A stretch of DNA of 64,000 nt from Hymenopellis radicata (Eukaryota > Basidiomycota > Agaricomycetes > Agaricales > Physalacriaceae). The notes below the pieces were generated by a model, which saw only the letters and a program-made list of their open reading frames with translations, had not been told where the DNA came from and ran no database searches. Shown in pieces: positions 10,561 through 21,066 of the stretch (the first letter of the stretch is position 1; each line of letters opens with the position of its first letter). The stretch covers positions 1 through 64,000 of the forward strand of contig JADNRX010000129.1 of assembly GCA_015501595.1 (NCBI GenBank), in the 5' to 3' direction. Position numbers and translations under genes: made by a program.

Positions 10561-11037
10561 ATCATTATTCGAGTATGGTACGGAGCAACTGCGCAGATTC
10601 CGTGACAGATACTAAGAGTCGGTTTGTCGTTCCCAGAGGTGCCGACGCGTCGGAATGAGATTTAAAGGCGGAGAACGTGATGGTAAGAAGCTAGCCCGAT
10701 TAGGTTAAACACGATCGACATGCTTTTGCTCTTGCCCGCCATGATCTGTCTCTGCGCATCTGGGAGTTTGTCAGTCGGTGCCCGAACCTCGGATCGTCTC
10801 CTCTCTCTATATTCTTCTCTGTCGTCTCTCGCGAAATCTGAATGCGGTTCTCCACGAATTCAATGAGCGGCTCTGGCTCAAAGCGCATCTTGGGTCTTGC
10901 TATGACTACAAACTCACCTTTATGTCCTCTGCGCCTCGACTGTCGTGTCTTCCCAACATTCCGACACGGGTTGTCTCTGGAAACTGTCAGAACTCTGGAT
11001 GGTACGTTCTGAACAGCGACGTGTTGTGCAGGCCGTC

Positions 11038-11131
11038 ACACCGATGGTGAACTGGCTATCATGCTTGCCTTCCATGGCTGCTGGGCATCATCGTTCGAGC
11101 AAGCGGCAGAGGTTCGATTCCTCTTCAGTGT
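11038..11131 (+). tRNA. tRNA-Gly(UCC)-like gene, T stem covaried
   Basis: It keeps the CTTGC/GCAAG anticodon stem, the CUUCCA loop and an intron-like insert. The T stem is AGAGG/CCTCT instead of AGGGG/CCCCT, a compensated pair change. The acceptor has one mismatch (TCAGTGT). A T5 run follows. Confidence 0.6.
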
Positions 11132-11239
11132 GTAAGATATGGGATTCACATTTTTGGCTCAGGATTTGCGCTACACTGAAAAGTACTTTAGATCCGTTTC
11201 TTCCACTCTAGCCATACCCGTTACACCGCTCTTCTTGTT

Positions 11240-11276
11240 ACTACACTGATGGTAAAGCGGTTATTCTCCCTGTGGT
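11240..11276 (+). ncRNA. Mini-tRNA-like element 4
   Basis: A stem of five pairs (ACTAC/GTGGT, one wobble) encloses TGGTAAAGCGGTTATTC. A T6 run is at 11304-11309. It is the D1 counterpart of the element at 19240. Confidence 0.4.
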
Positions 11277-11390
11277 TTACCTTCGTCGTATAGATCTGAG
11301 TAATTTTTTCACGCAATTGCCCGTCAACCCATCAAGGCTCCGTATCATACTCGAGTAAAGAAAAATCAGAGATCATGACCTTCTTTCCAG

Positions 11391-11660
11391 ACCACATCAC
11401 GAAGCATCTGCCCTCTGTCCCTCTGCATCAACTCCTCCGGCTCCTGCATACCCCAATACCCTCTACCGTCGGCGCGCACTTATTGTGTCGGTCTCGTCGG
11501 TAGGGCGGGGCGTCTTCGTTGTAGTCGTCTTCCAGGAACTCGCAGGCGGAGGAGCAGTCGTTGGTGGATGGGGTCATCAGTACGAAATCCAACATACAAA
11601 GAAGACGAAACCCCAATCCAATCCGAAGCGCCACCAAAATCTTGCCCTTGTCTAGGCCAG
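11391..11660 (-). pseudogene. Truncated copy of the small membrane-protein gene
   Basis: The minus-strand translation keeps CEFLEDDYNEDAPP and APTVEGIG of the intact gene's exon 2, with frame breaks around them. Exon 1, with the membrane segment, is absent. Confidence 0.65.
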
Positions 11661-12504
11661 ATACTGATGTTGTGGGCACAATAAAAAGAAATTAAAAGAA
11701 ATCCAAAAAAGGAAAGAGGGAGGAGGAAGAGAAGGGAAAAGAGGAGGAAGGTGACAATCCCAGCTGGCTTCTTGGTACCTACCAGAGTCCAGTAGACCAT
11801 ATCTATCATCTGAGAACCATCCGGACCTCTGAGTTGCGCCCTGTACTCGCAAAGTTGACGTTCAGATACTGATGCAGGAAAATCGTGGGAGTTTCCCTTT
11901 CAGGTCGCTATCCTGCGGGGAGCCCCGGCATGCCGAGATGCCGGCCAAATAGCGCGCTCGAAAAGGAATTATTTCGTTGGCGGGTGCTAATTGCTCTTGT
12001 CATCCGGGCGCGTTCTACTGCCTCCTTCGATGAGATTAGTATTCAGTCACCCATAGATCATGATGTTGTCATGTACAGAGTATTTTTAAGGCCTCAAATG
12101 CGCTGTGACAACAATTTCATAGTGTCCGGCAAGAAACTGGGTTGAGTAACACTGCTCCAATGCTGCTCGGACACTTCTACATACTTCAAACTTGTTTTAT
12201 GGACTATTCTTCGCGTTCACGTCGATGTTCTACCTCAAGATATACTCCAACCGGTCTGATGAGCTCTAGATCCTCAAATTCAGAAACTCGCAGGCTGAGA
12301 CTCAAGGTTTGAGGTATAAAGCACAATTTCATTCCTGAGCAATCACTTTACTGTTGTACATCGACACGACGACACCAACACGGCGCCACTCGCAGTCTGA
12401 AAATTCCATTGGAGTGAAGCGTCGGCCGCGGATTGAACTAGCGACCATCCGAATTAGGAAGGTGCGCTATTCGCTATCGCTATTTGCCCACAGCACGAGT
12501 ATGT
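11661..12504. other. D1-specific insert, no supported gene
   Basis: This stretch interrupts the D1/D2 collinearity. I find no terminal repeats, target duplication or domain in it. Confidence 0.4.
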
Positions 12505-12616
12505 ACCCCTTGTCTACACGGCTCTTCGCCTTACTTCAGCGGTGGGGTTTGGGGATCCCTTTCAGAAGCAAGTCCTTGCCCAGCCGTACGACCGACTGCA
12601 GTACTGAAAGATGAAA

Positions 12617-12710
12617 ACACCGATGGTGAAGCGGTTATCATGGTTGCCTTCCATTCGTAGCGGTCCCGGAGTTTGGAGCAAGCGGCAGGGGTTCGACTCC
12701 CTTTCGGTGT
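12617..12710 (+). tRNA. tRNA-Gly(UCC), intron-containing, one weak stem pair
   Basis: The acceptor and D arm are as in the intact copies. The anticodon stem is GTTGC/GCAAG, leaving one terminal mismatch, and the T stem is AGGGG/CCCTT with a wobble. The loop CUUCCA gives UCC. The insert after position 37 is unlike the others. A TTTT lies about 25 bp downstream. Confidence 0.65.
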
Positions 12711-13102
12711 ACTGAATCAGCGCGTTATGTGTTTTGTCCTTGCACCCCACACCTCGCACTTGGACGTCACTTTTTGGATATGCTTACCGTTTCACTGAGG
12801 TCCGAGGATACAACGCATACCGAAGAACATTTACCGCCAACTCAAAACTGCATTTTTGGACGAGTCATCAACACCTCACTCCCATCCTCTTGTATCTTTC
12901 CTCAATAGCAGTCATTCGCTCTCCTCGTTATCCTGCCTTTACATAGTGTAAGTAGTCTGTCCCAACGGCGCTTGACACTCCAATGTCCGTTACCATCATC
13001 TCACTGCGCGCGGCGCGCGTGGCATCCTCCCATTTCTCATTCCCGTCTCTTTCCAATGTGGTCAGGGAGTCAAGGCTATCTCACGGAAATCCCTTCCTTA
13101 CC

Positions 13103-13140
13103 ACACCGATGGTGCAGCGGTTCCCGCCCCAGTTTGGTGT
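13103..13140 (+). ncRNA. Mini-tRNA-like element 5
   Basis: ACACCGA pairs with TTTGGTGT (one wobble) around TGGTGCAGCGGTTCCCGCC. A T4 run is at 13167-13170. D2 counterpart: 20635. Confidence 0.45.
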
Positions 13141-13233
13141 GATTTGCTGTTATGATGACTCATTGCTTTTGGATCCATTGCTTGCACCCGTCGAGCCTGT
13201 CTTCTTATCTTACTCATCCCACCCGCTCTGGCT

Positions 13234-13271
13234 ACCACGCCAGATGGTAGAGTAGTTATCCTGCCCGTGGT
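13234..13271 (+). ncRNA. Mini-tRNA-like element 6
   Basis: The stem ACCACG/CGTGGT (6 bp) encloses GATGGTAGAGTAGTTATCC. A T4 run is at 13294-13297. D2 counterpart: 20763. Confidence 0.4.
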
Positions 13272-13649
13272 GTATTAAACCGAACGACGTGTATTTTGGC
13301 GCCGCTGCCCCAGTTATTTCGTGACTCGCTAGCACCGGGAACCATATCATCGTGCAGTGGGATCCTTGCCCGATCGTAAAGCATCCGCAAACCGGCAGTT
13401 CCATTTTCGGGACCGGGCGCCGGCTAACCACCACCACCACCACCAGAATCTCCCTCGACTCCCGAGATCACCAATTCCTTTCTCCGTCTGCAACTTATTG
13501 TTCTCATCGCACCCGAAATTGGTTCAAGGGCGGCCGTTTCTTTCGTACCGCTCCAGCTATCTGGATCAGACCGTTCAACAAGTGCACCTCACTTCCTAAA
13601 TTGACCAAGCCAAAGCACCATACTCAAATAAAGTCCAGTATCACTCACG

Positions 13650-13860
13650 GCGCTCCACTACCTTCCGCATCCGTCCTCCTGTACATCAACTCCTCCGCCT
13701 CCGCACATCGCATGCCCTCTACGCGCAGTTATGTGTCGGTCTCGTCGGCCGTTGAACCTGGAGGAGAAGGAGGCAGGGGCGGGGCGTCCTCGTCGTAGTC
13801 GTCTCCGAGGAACTCGGACGGAGGATGCTTAGGCGGACGGGTCCGGAGGGTTGAGAAATT
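13650..13860 (-). pseudogene. Second truncated copy of the small membrane-protein gene
   Basis: The block matches exon 2 of the gene at 21067-21760 (the CTTCCGCATCC..., CTGGAGGAGAAGG and GGGGCGTC landmarks), with the coding frame broken. The 5' exon is missing, and a MULE is inserted about 125 bp farther on. Confidence 0.6.
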
Positions 13861-13984
13861 TGAGGCTAGGTGACGGCGGGGCGCATCTCAGAGATCAAGA
13901 ATAAACACTAAACAGACGGGTCAGAATTTTGAAACCGTGATATCCAACTAAAATGTGCACCTTTTCGCATGGTTACTAGGCACG

Positions 13985-14215
13985 AGTAAACGCTATCCCT
14001 CCACCTGCGTACAGCACCCGGGTCCGCGGCAACCGCCGTCCGAGGGTTCGAGTCCGACTAAGTGTTCGCGAGTTTTTTTATTTTATTTTATTTTCATGTC
14101 GCCATACATTGTTGCGCGACTAACAACGTATTTGGCGCGTATTTCTGTAGTTAGACTGTCAGTAGATACTGTGTGACACGAATGGCACTTGTTTTTTTCG
14201 ACATGGGGTCAGGAT
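13985..14215. repeat. MULE left terminal inverted repeat
   Basis: It pairs with the right end from TAAACGCTATCC through a B-box-like GGTTCGAGTCC at about 14046-14056, an AT-rich TTTTATTTTATTTTATT tract, GCGTATTTCTGTAGTTA and GAATGGCACT. It runs right up to the transposase coding region. Confidence 0.85.
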
Positions 14216-14295
14216 TCCCAAATAGGAAGGACATAAACGAAGTCGCGTTCACCCACCAGCCCATCAGAATTCTTTCATACCCGGACTTCCTCCAG

Positions 14296-17200
14296 ATGGC
14301 TACCTTTTCCAAAATAGCAGTTGAGAACCAGAAATGCAGCACATGCAAGGATCTTCTGCCATGCACTGCCGACCACTTCAAGCCGACCTTTGGCTCTTCC
14401 GGGATCACATACATCAAAACCTGCCATAAATGTGCCGACAAGGGACGTGCGCGGGCCAGAAAACGTCGCGAGAATGCAAAGATGGATAAGGAGAATGACC
14501 CCGGATCAGGGAAAGACGTGGACGCCGACACGAACCCTAGTACATCGCGGACGCGTCCTGAGGCCTCGGACCCTGCCAGTGATGATGCATCTGACTTCCT
14601 TGGCCTTACAGAGGTCACTCTCGACGCGTTTCTGGAGGCGCTTACAAAGGAGAAGGAAGTTATTACGCTTTCTGCCTTTGTCAGTCTTGCTGGCATTGAG
14701 GGACATATGGATGAACGCGTCCGCTTCCTCCGATTGGCCATATGGGATCAGCTCTCCTACCGGTTCAAGTACGTATCATTCGGTTATGCTATTGTATTCT
14801 AATTCAGGCTCTCTAGTGTTCATAAGAGGGGCAAGCCATCGGAAACAGGTGTTACACGTTACTCCTTCAACTGCGCCCAAATGGCTAAGCGCCAGAGCAA
14901 GTCCCAAAAGACAGAAGGACCAGATGTTAAGCACCGCGGGAAAGGCCGAATGGATAGTTTTGACTGTGATGGATGGCTGTATATCTGGGCGAGTGAGGAC
15001 TCTGACTGTGTCTTTGTTCGCATCCGCCACAAAGTACAGCATGTCCATTACTGCTGTATTGACGTTCCAGATGATGTACGCAAGTATGTTATCGACAACC
15101 CTCAGCTCCGGGTTCCACAAGTAAGTACTTATAGCTTTTGCTTTCTTGGAGTCTCATGTCTTTGTAGCTTTGGGGCGAAATTCTCAAGACGCATCCATCA
15201 CCGGACTTTACCCAAAAGTCTATCTATAACTTATGGGCTCAGCAATCGGAGCACCAGTGGAAGCGCGACGCTGACGAAGTCAAATCTGCTCGTATCCTTC
15301 TTGAGGAATTTCAGAACAAGCCGGTCAATTCCGCATACAGTATCGAGTCGATACCGATGCCCGAAGCTCAAGATGGGTTTACGGCGCTAGCGTTCTCTCT
15401 TCCGAATACTCTTCGTAAATGGGGTGGTACTATTCGTGAGGTAGCACTCGACTCTGCTTGTATGTCTTCTTTATTTTCTTGCAGTGTGTTCTAACGAGCG
15501 ATTTGACAGGGAATACGAACAAGTCTCGCTTCGAGGTCTATGCGCTACTCGGGGAGGTTTATGGATCTGGTTGTCCCTTGGGTTACCTCCTAATCCAATC
15601 AAACAATGGAGAGGAGGGCGCAAAGGAGAAGTATATTCGAAAACTTCTGGAGCATTTCCGCGTCAAGTGGGAGATGTGCCTTCTTGAAACGCTGTCCGAT
15701 AAGGATATCACCGAAATTAACGCCTTCCTTGCAGAGCTTCCTGTGAAGCACCAGCTCTGTTTCTGGCACTGCCTTCGAGCCATCAAAGTTCGCCTAGCCA
15801 CCATTGCACGCCATCCAGCTCCATATAACCCGGACGAGGCCTTTAAAGAGTTTGACTGGATCGACCGGAAATTTGTACCAGTCAATCAAATGGATCCTCG
15901 AGACGTGGTAAGGAGTCATTGATTCGTTTGTGATTCACAATATTGATTCAAATGTTTGTAGCCTACTGTTCAAGTCGCGCAGCAAGCTATCCCCTCTATC
16001 ACCTTCCGGCTAGGAGGGGCCACCGTTAGAGCCCCTGAACGCCCACGTCTAGTCATTCGTCTCAATGGTGCAGTCCAAGAGGTTGATGACGATAATGCTG
16101 GTGTAAGCAATGCTCAGTTCGAGGAATTCATCGAAGAGTTAGACGACGAGGAGCTTGATCTCGATGCACAGGATCAGGAAGATGGTCCTGATTGGCTGTA
16201 TGAGGACGGTGAGCTGTCGAACTCAGTCTTTGGACAGAGTAAAACCTACATCTTTTGTCCGGCACCTCACCGAAAGCGCCTCCTTCATCTCTTTACAAAA
16301 CATTTCTGCGAACATCCTCTGCTTCCTGATCGTTACGGCAGTAGACGAACGGCGGGCCAGATTCGCATCGACGCTGTTTCGGAGATGTACACGTTCTGTT
16401 TCCAGCGCGGCTTGCGCGAGGTCTGGGGCTACATGTGGACATCCTGGTATGCACCCAAGAAATGGGCACTCTGGGCACGCTCCACAACACCGTATCTGTG
16501 TAGGCTTCGCACAACCATGACTGTGGAGAACTTTTGGCGTTACCTGAAGCACGAAACCCTCCACCATCTCCTTCACCCGCGCCTCGACCAGCTTCTTTGG
16601 CTTCTGATCACCGATGTTGGCCCTCGATTTGATGCCAAGATGCAGAAGTTCGACGTGAACTATCGCCCTGGACGTGCGAACGAGCTCTCGCCCTTCCAAA
16701 AAAGTTTCAAAGCTAATTGGCAGAAACTTCAGGCTCGACCGCTGGGTACTACAATCTATACGGTCAGTATTAGAGATTGGACGTGTACATGCGGCCAGCA
16801 GAAGTATAATGCATTCTGCCTCTGCAAACACTTGGTGCAGGCCGTGGAGGATCCTGATCCTCGCTTCTTCCGGGAGGTTGTGCGACGTCGGACCATTCCC
16901 TTCTATCGACATCCTCTGCTCATCCCTAAAGGGGAGGATCCTCTGTCTGATCTCGAGGATGGATGCATCACTGATGGAGATGATAGGCCTAGGCGGGTGT
17001 CCAGTTACGCTTTGGGAAAACGCCGGCGCGAAGTATCAGACGTTGATGGTAATGGTGATGAATCTGCAGGACCCAGTCGGCGACGCGGAAGTCATTCTCA
17101 TCCCATTGAGCTAGGAAGCTCATCGCCTATTCGAATGGATGACAATGACGAGCACGAGGAGGTAAGCAGTACCAGTGTACTTAAGTCCAGGTACTGATGT

Positions 17201-17591
17201 CGCCCGATAGCATGCAGAACGACGCGCCCGATTAAGACAACGCGCACAGGATCTCATAGAGGCCGGCAGACTCCTCAACGAGCAGCTTGATTTGGATTCC
17301 AAAATATGGTTAAAGAGTGTCGATCAGAGGAACGTCGGATCCGATGCTGCTTTCTTAGTCGAAGATGTCCGAAAGTTTGCCGTCACAGGGAGACGGAGGG
17401 AGACGACATGGGCAAGGAGAGGCGATAGACATTCTGCTCGATACACTTCAAACACGATGGGCTATCAAGTCCCGCTGATGAAGGAAGGAGCAGTGGCGGC
17501 CATAGAGATGGGGGCAGATGTAGTAATGGGCAGAGAAGATAATCACTCTGGAGATGGCAGGAGCCTCGGTGAGGCAATTGAAATAGATTAG
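14296..17591 (+). CDS. MULE transposase with SWIM zinc finger
   Basis: Six exons (14296-14768, 14808-15120, 15168-15459, 15510-15907, 15962-17161, 17211-17591) join in frame to 1,018 aa, with every intron GT...AG and about 39-54 bp. Near the N-terminus is a cysteine cluster (CSTCKDLLPC...CHKCADKG). The MULE catalytic region follows: ALDSAWNTNKSRF, whose W codon is split by intron 3 and which gives the first Asp, and then LPVKHQLCFWHCLRAIK, the family's C-x2-H block. A SWIM finger (WTCTCGQQ...FCLCKHLVQA) lies near residue 790, and the C-terminus is charged. An earlier in-frame ATG at 14182 lies inside the terminal repeat; 14296 is preferred but uncertain. The gene looks functional. Confidence 0.92.
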
Positions 17592-17689
17592 AGCAACCAA
17601 TTTTCTATGATATTGGCAGTGTGCTGTGCGGCGTGGCGACGTTGTGGCGGACGAAGCTTAGAACATGAATCCTAAAAAGGAAGTTGATC

Positions 17690-18279
17690 ATTTTGAGCCC
17701 ACAAGTCCATCAAAAAGAGTGCCATTCATGTCCTATCTACGGACACAGACACTATAACTACAGAAATAAGCAAGTGCCAAATACTCGTCACTGAAGGCGC
17801 CGCAAATGACGCACTTCGACCTCCCGATCCCCCTTGATCGGGAGGTCGAAGTGCGTCATTCGTGTCTCGCGACAAGAAATAAAAAAAGACTTGGTCGGAC
17901 TCGAACATTGGTGGGTGGCTGTGGAAAACCGCGAATGATCCGCTGACGATGCCGCGGACGACGACACGAAGATGGCAGGAACAGCGATACACAGCCACCA
18001 TCTGTTCCTTCGAACAGATGATGTCACCAATCTGCTGAAATGGGCCCAGCAGGCTTCGGCAGCGGCCGCATGTGTGATGCGGGCACATCGGATCTTGTAC
18101 TTGCGTTGGCTAACAACAGGTATACGCGTCAAATACGCTGTCATTGTCGCAAATATGTGCGAGTACATGAAAATAAAAGAAATAAAAAAGAACAGCCAAC
18201 ACTTGGTCGGACTCGAACCCTCGGACGGCGGTTGCCGCGGACCCGGGTGCTGTACGCAGGTGGAGGGATAGCGTTTAAT
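17690..18279. repeat. MULE right terminal inverted repeat with nested hairpin
   Basis: It is homologous to the left end but longer. It contains a perfect 25-bp inverted repeat with a 6-nt loop at 17805-17860, and two copies of the B-box-like segment (CTTGGTCGGACTCGAAC near 17890 and 18201). Confidence 0.8.
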
Positions 18280-19004
18280 TAGGCACGCCCGCGAGTCGGT
18301 TTCCATGGCGCTTTCCTAGGTCAGTGGGGAAGCTCGTGTATATGAGCTGTCTTCTGGATTACCGGCCTTGATTTTAAATCAACACCAGCGAGAAAAGAGG
18401 CAGTCACTGCGGACGAGGCGTTGAAAAGTAGACGCCGCAATCGCTTTTGCCTGTGCATGTCGTCGATAAGGAGGCGCGAGATAGGAACCTTCAATCGTTC
18501 AACGTTCAATGCCCTGCTCGTTGGACATGGGTAGTACATTGTGGATGTGCGAGGTCGATTCTAAGCGAGGCCGTCCACGCAATAAATTCCATTCTTCGCA
18601 CTCCCAAGTCGGTTTGTCGTGCCCAGAGATGCCGACGTGAAGGAATGAGATTTGAAGGTGGTGGTAAGAAGTAAAGCCATCAGGTTGCCCGATTAGGTTC
18701 AAACACGATCGATATATATTCTTGCTCTTGCCCGCCATCTCGTGTCCGGTGTCTCTGTAGGTGGGACTTTGTCAGTCCTTATGCCGGACGGTCACCTCTC
18801 TCGATATTCTTCCCTGTCGTGTCTCGCAAAATCTGACTGTGATTCTCCACGAATTGAGCGGCTCTGTCATCTCCTCTTTGACGTGACTACATATTCATAG
18901 CTCACCTGTATCTCCTCTGCACCTCGAGTCATCTGTCTTCCCAACGGGTTGTCTCTTCTGAGCAATGTCGTGTCATATTGTCCGGCTAACGAATGAGCAC
19001 GTTG

Positions 19005-19099
19005 TCAAACTGATGGTGAACTGGTTATCATGCTTGCCTTCCATGACTGCTGGGCATCATCGTTCGAGCAACGGCAGAGGTTGGATTCCTCTTCGGTGT
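19005..19099 (+). pseudogene. tRNA-Gly(UCC)-derived pseudogene
   Basis: The internal arms and the CCTTCCAT loop survive and the T stem is the AGAGG/CCTCT variant seen at 11038. The 5' acceptor strand is degraded, the anticodon stem has lost a base (GCAACGG) and the B box reads GGTTGGATTCC. Confidence 0.65.
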
Positions 19100-19239
19100 A
19101 TGAAAGTGAGGTTGGCTTCAATTTTGACTCAGAATTTGTGCCACAGTGAAAAGTACTTTAGATCCGTTTCTTCCACTCTGGCCAGAGAAGGATAGATACA
19201 CCACGTACCCGTTGAGTCCGTCCGACCGCTCTCCTTATT

Positions 19240-19276
19240 ACCACGCTGATGGTAAAGCGGTTATCCTCCCTGTGGT
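19240..19276 (+). ncRNA. Mini-tRNA-like element 7
   Basis: ACCAC/GTGGT encloses TGGTAAAGCGGTTATCC. A T6 run lies at 19297-19302. The 5' flank CGCTCTCCTTATTA resembles that of element 3. Confidence 0.45.
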
Positions 19277-19379
19277 TTACCCTGACCGTGTAGATCTTTT
19301 TTCACACAACCCATCAAGGCTCCGTACCATATGTACTCGAATAAAGAAAATCAGAGATCATGACCTTCTTTCCCGACCA

Positions 19380-19545
19380 CATCATGAAGCCTCTACCCTC
19401 TGTTCCCCTCTGCATCGACTCATCCGGCTCCTGCATACCCCAATGCGCGCACGGTCTCGTCGGTAGGGGGCGGGGCGTCCTCTTCCAGGAACTCGGCGGC
19501 GGAGGAGCAGTCGTTGGTGGATGGGATCATCAGCACGAAATTCAA
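19380..19545 (-). pseudogene. Truncated copy of the small membrane-protein gene in D2
   Basis: A short run related to exon 2 of 21067-21760 (GGGGCGTCCTCTTCCAGGAAC and neighbours), with frame breaks. It corresponds to 11391-11660 of D1. Confidence 0.55.
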
Positions 19546-19724
19546 CACAGGAAGAAGACGAAACCCCAATCTAATCTGAAGCGCCACCAGAATCCTCCCC
19601 TTGTCTACACGGCTCTTCTCCTTACTTCAGCGGCGGGGGTTTGGATAAGTAAGTGTCGGCAGGATCCCTTTCACTGTTCAGAAGCAACAGCGCGACGAAC
19701 CGAGTGCAGAACAGCAGCATGACT

Positions 19725-19808
19725 ACACCGATGGTGAAGCGGTTATCATGCTTGCCTTCCATGGAGCGGGATTGAGCAAGCGGCAGGGGTTCGACTCCCC
19801 TTCGGTGT
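19725..19808 (+). tRNA. tRNA-Gly(UCC), shortest intron
   Basis: All stems are perfect (ACACCGA/TCGGTGT, GTGA/TCAT, CTTGC/GCAAG, AGGGG/CCCCT). The loop CUUCCA gives anticodon UCC. Only about 13 nt separate position 37 from the 3' anticodon stem. A T5 run follows within 30 bp. Confidence 0.82.
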
Positions 19809-19865
19809 ATTGAGACTTGAAGCAGGTCCTCTTTTTGTCTTCAACGCCACACGTCCAACGTGGAT

Positions 19866-20301
19866 TAGGGTGGTGAAGTAAACCTACCCCTCGGTAACTT
19901 ACCGGTAAGATACCGGGACCTCTGGGAGGCCCAGGTTTCAATACCGTTACTTACCGTTACTTACCCAACACGTGACTTTTCACGTGAGAAGCGTGGCGCA
20001 ATTTCTTGCGGGCTTCTGGGCCTTGATTTTTTGCTCCCCAGAGTGAATTTTGGCATCAAATTGCACATATTTCAACTGTATCTACCATTCAGTACCTTAC
20101 ACACTATCTGTGAGCTACAGTACCCTCTCATCTCCACCTGCAACCCCCTCCCGCCTTCCGTGGCCAATCATGTGATATGTCACGTGTTTGGTAAGTTACC
20201 TACCTCCTCGACCGTGAGGTAAGTTACCGGTATCGATACCGGTAACTTACCGCAGTAAACCCTACCGGTATCAAAACCTAGGGTTTACTTCACCACCCTA
20301 A
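19866..20301. mobile_element. hAT-type MITE, 436 bp
   Basis: The ends TAGGGTGGTGAAGTAAACC and GGTTTACTTCACCACCCTA are exact inverted repeats, and the 8-bp target duplication ACGTGGAT flanks both sides (19858-19865, 20302-20309). Subterminal GGTAAGTTACCGGTA-type repeats are abundant. There is no coding capacity. D1 lacks the insertion at the matching position (about 12,765). Confidence 0.92.
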
Positions 20302-20634
20302 CGTGGATGTCACTTTTTGGATATGCCACCTTTCTACCGAGGATACAAAGCATACCGAAGAATATTTACCGCTGAATCGAAACCGTAATCTTGGAAGGCA
20401 CCGGCCACCATCGCGCCCCTCCCATCTTCCCTCGATAGCAGCCATTCGGTCTCCTCATTACCCTGCCTTTACATAGTGTAGTCTGTCCCGAGGGCACTGG
20501 ACACTCCAATGTCCGAACTGTGGACCCTCATATTATCGCACGCGTGGCGTCCTCCCGTTTCTCATTCCCGTCTCTTTCCAACGTGGCCAGGGTTACACAT
20601 TCTACTTTGACTCGCAGAAATCCACTTCCGTACC

Positions 20635-20674
20635 ATACCGATGGTGCAGCGGTTATCCCGCCCCAGTTCGGTGT
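20635..20674 (+). ncRNA. Mini-tRNA-like element 8
   Basis: ATACCGA pairs with TCGGTGT (one wobble) around TGGTGCAGCGGTTATCCCGCC. A T5 run is at 20695-20699. Confidence 0.45.
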
Positions 20675-20762
20675 AGTTATAGAGCCTCATAGCGTTTTTG
20701 GACCCTTTCTTTTGCACCCGGTGAGCTGTCTTCTTGTCTTACTCACCCCACCCGCGCTCGTT

Positions 20763-20801
20763 ACCACGCCAGATGGTAGAGTGGTTATCCTGCTCTTGGT
20801 G
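20763..20801 (+). ncRNA. Mini-tRNA-like element 9
   Basis: The A-box-like TGGTAGAGTGGTTATCC lies between ACCA and TGGT (weak stem). A T5 run is at 20821-20825. Confidence 0.38.
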
Positions 20802-21066
20802 TATTCCCATGCAAGGACCATTTTTGGCGCCGCTGCCTTAATTACTCGCTAGCACAGGAACCACATCACGGCGCGCCACCAGAATCACCAACGTGACTCC
20901 GCTTGCCAGTTGTACCAAGTCCTCGTACCGAAGTCGGTTCGAGGTCCGCTATTTCTCGCTTCCAGTATCTGAATCACACCGTTCAACAAGTGCACGTCAC
21001 CTCATAAATTAATCAAAGCTCCGTACCATACCATACTCAAATGAAAGTCCAACATCACAGATCAGA

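Larger units (their letters stand above)
10617..13870. repeat. Subtelomeric duplication, copy D1
   Basis: D1 is a diverged copy of 18608-21350 (D2). The shared order is AGTCGGTTTGTCGT...CCAGAG, a minus-strand gene-X-like fragment, a tRNA-Gly(UCC), a mini-tRNA, a membrane-gene fragment, a second tRNA-Gly, two mini-tRNAs, and the membrane-gene 3' part. D1 has extra sequence at about 11,660-12,505. D2 lacks it but carries a 436-bp MITE instead. Confidence 0.75.
13985..18279 (+). mobile_element. Complete MULE (Mutator-like) DNA transposon
   Basis: The 4,295-bp element is flanked by the 8-bp direct repeat TAGGCACG (13977-13984 and 18280-18287). The terminal inverted repeats start TAAACGCTATCCCTCC about two bases inside each end. 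They extend with interruptions through the left 230 bp and the right 590 bp; the right arm is longer because it holds extra sequence. Inside is a single six-exon transposase gene. Target duplication length and transposase both fit the Mutator superfamily. Open frames and near-perfect outer repeats suggest recent activity. Confidence 0.93.

Noticed and set aside
13985..14100. tRNA gene or tRNA-derived SINE at the MULE left end
   Set aside because: The B-box match is perfect, but no cloverleaf can be folded and the sequence is part of a terminal inverted repeat present at both ends.
17805..17860. Rho-independent-style terminator
   Set aside because: The stem-loop is strong but lies in a eukaryotic transposon arm; it is better read as a nested foldback.
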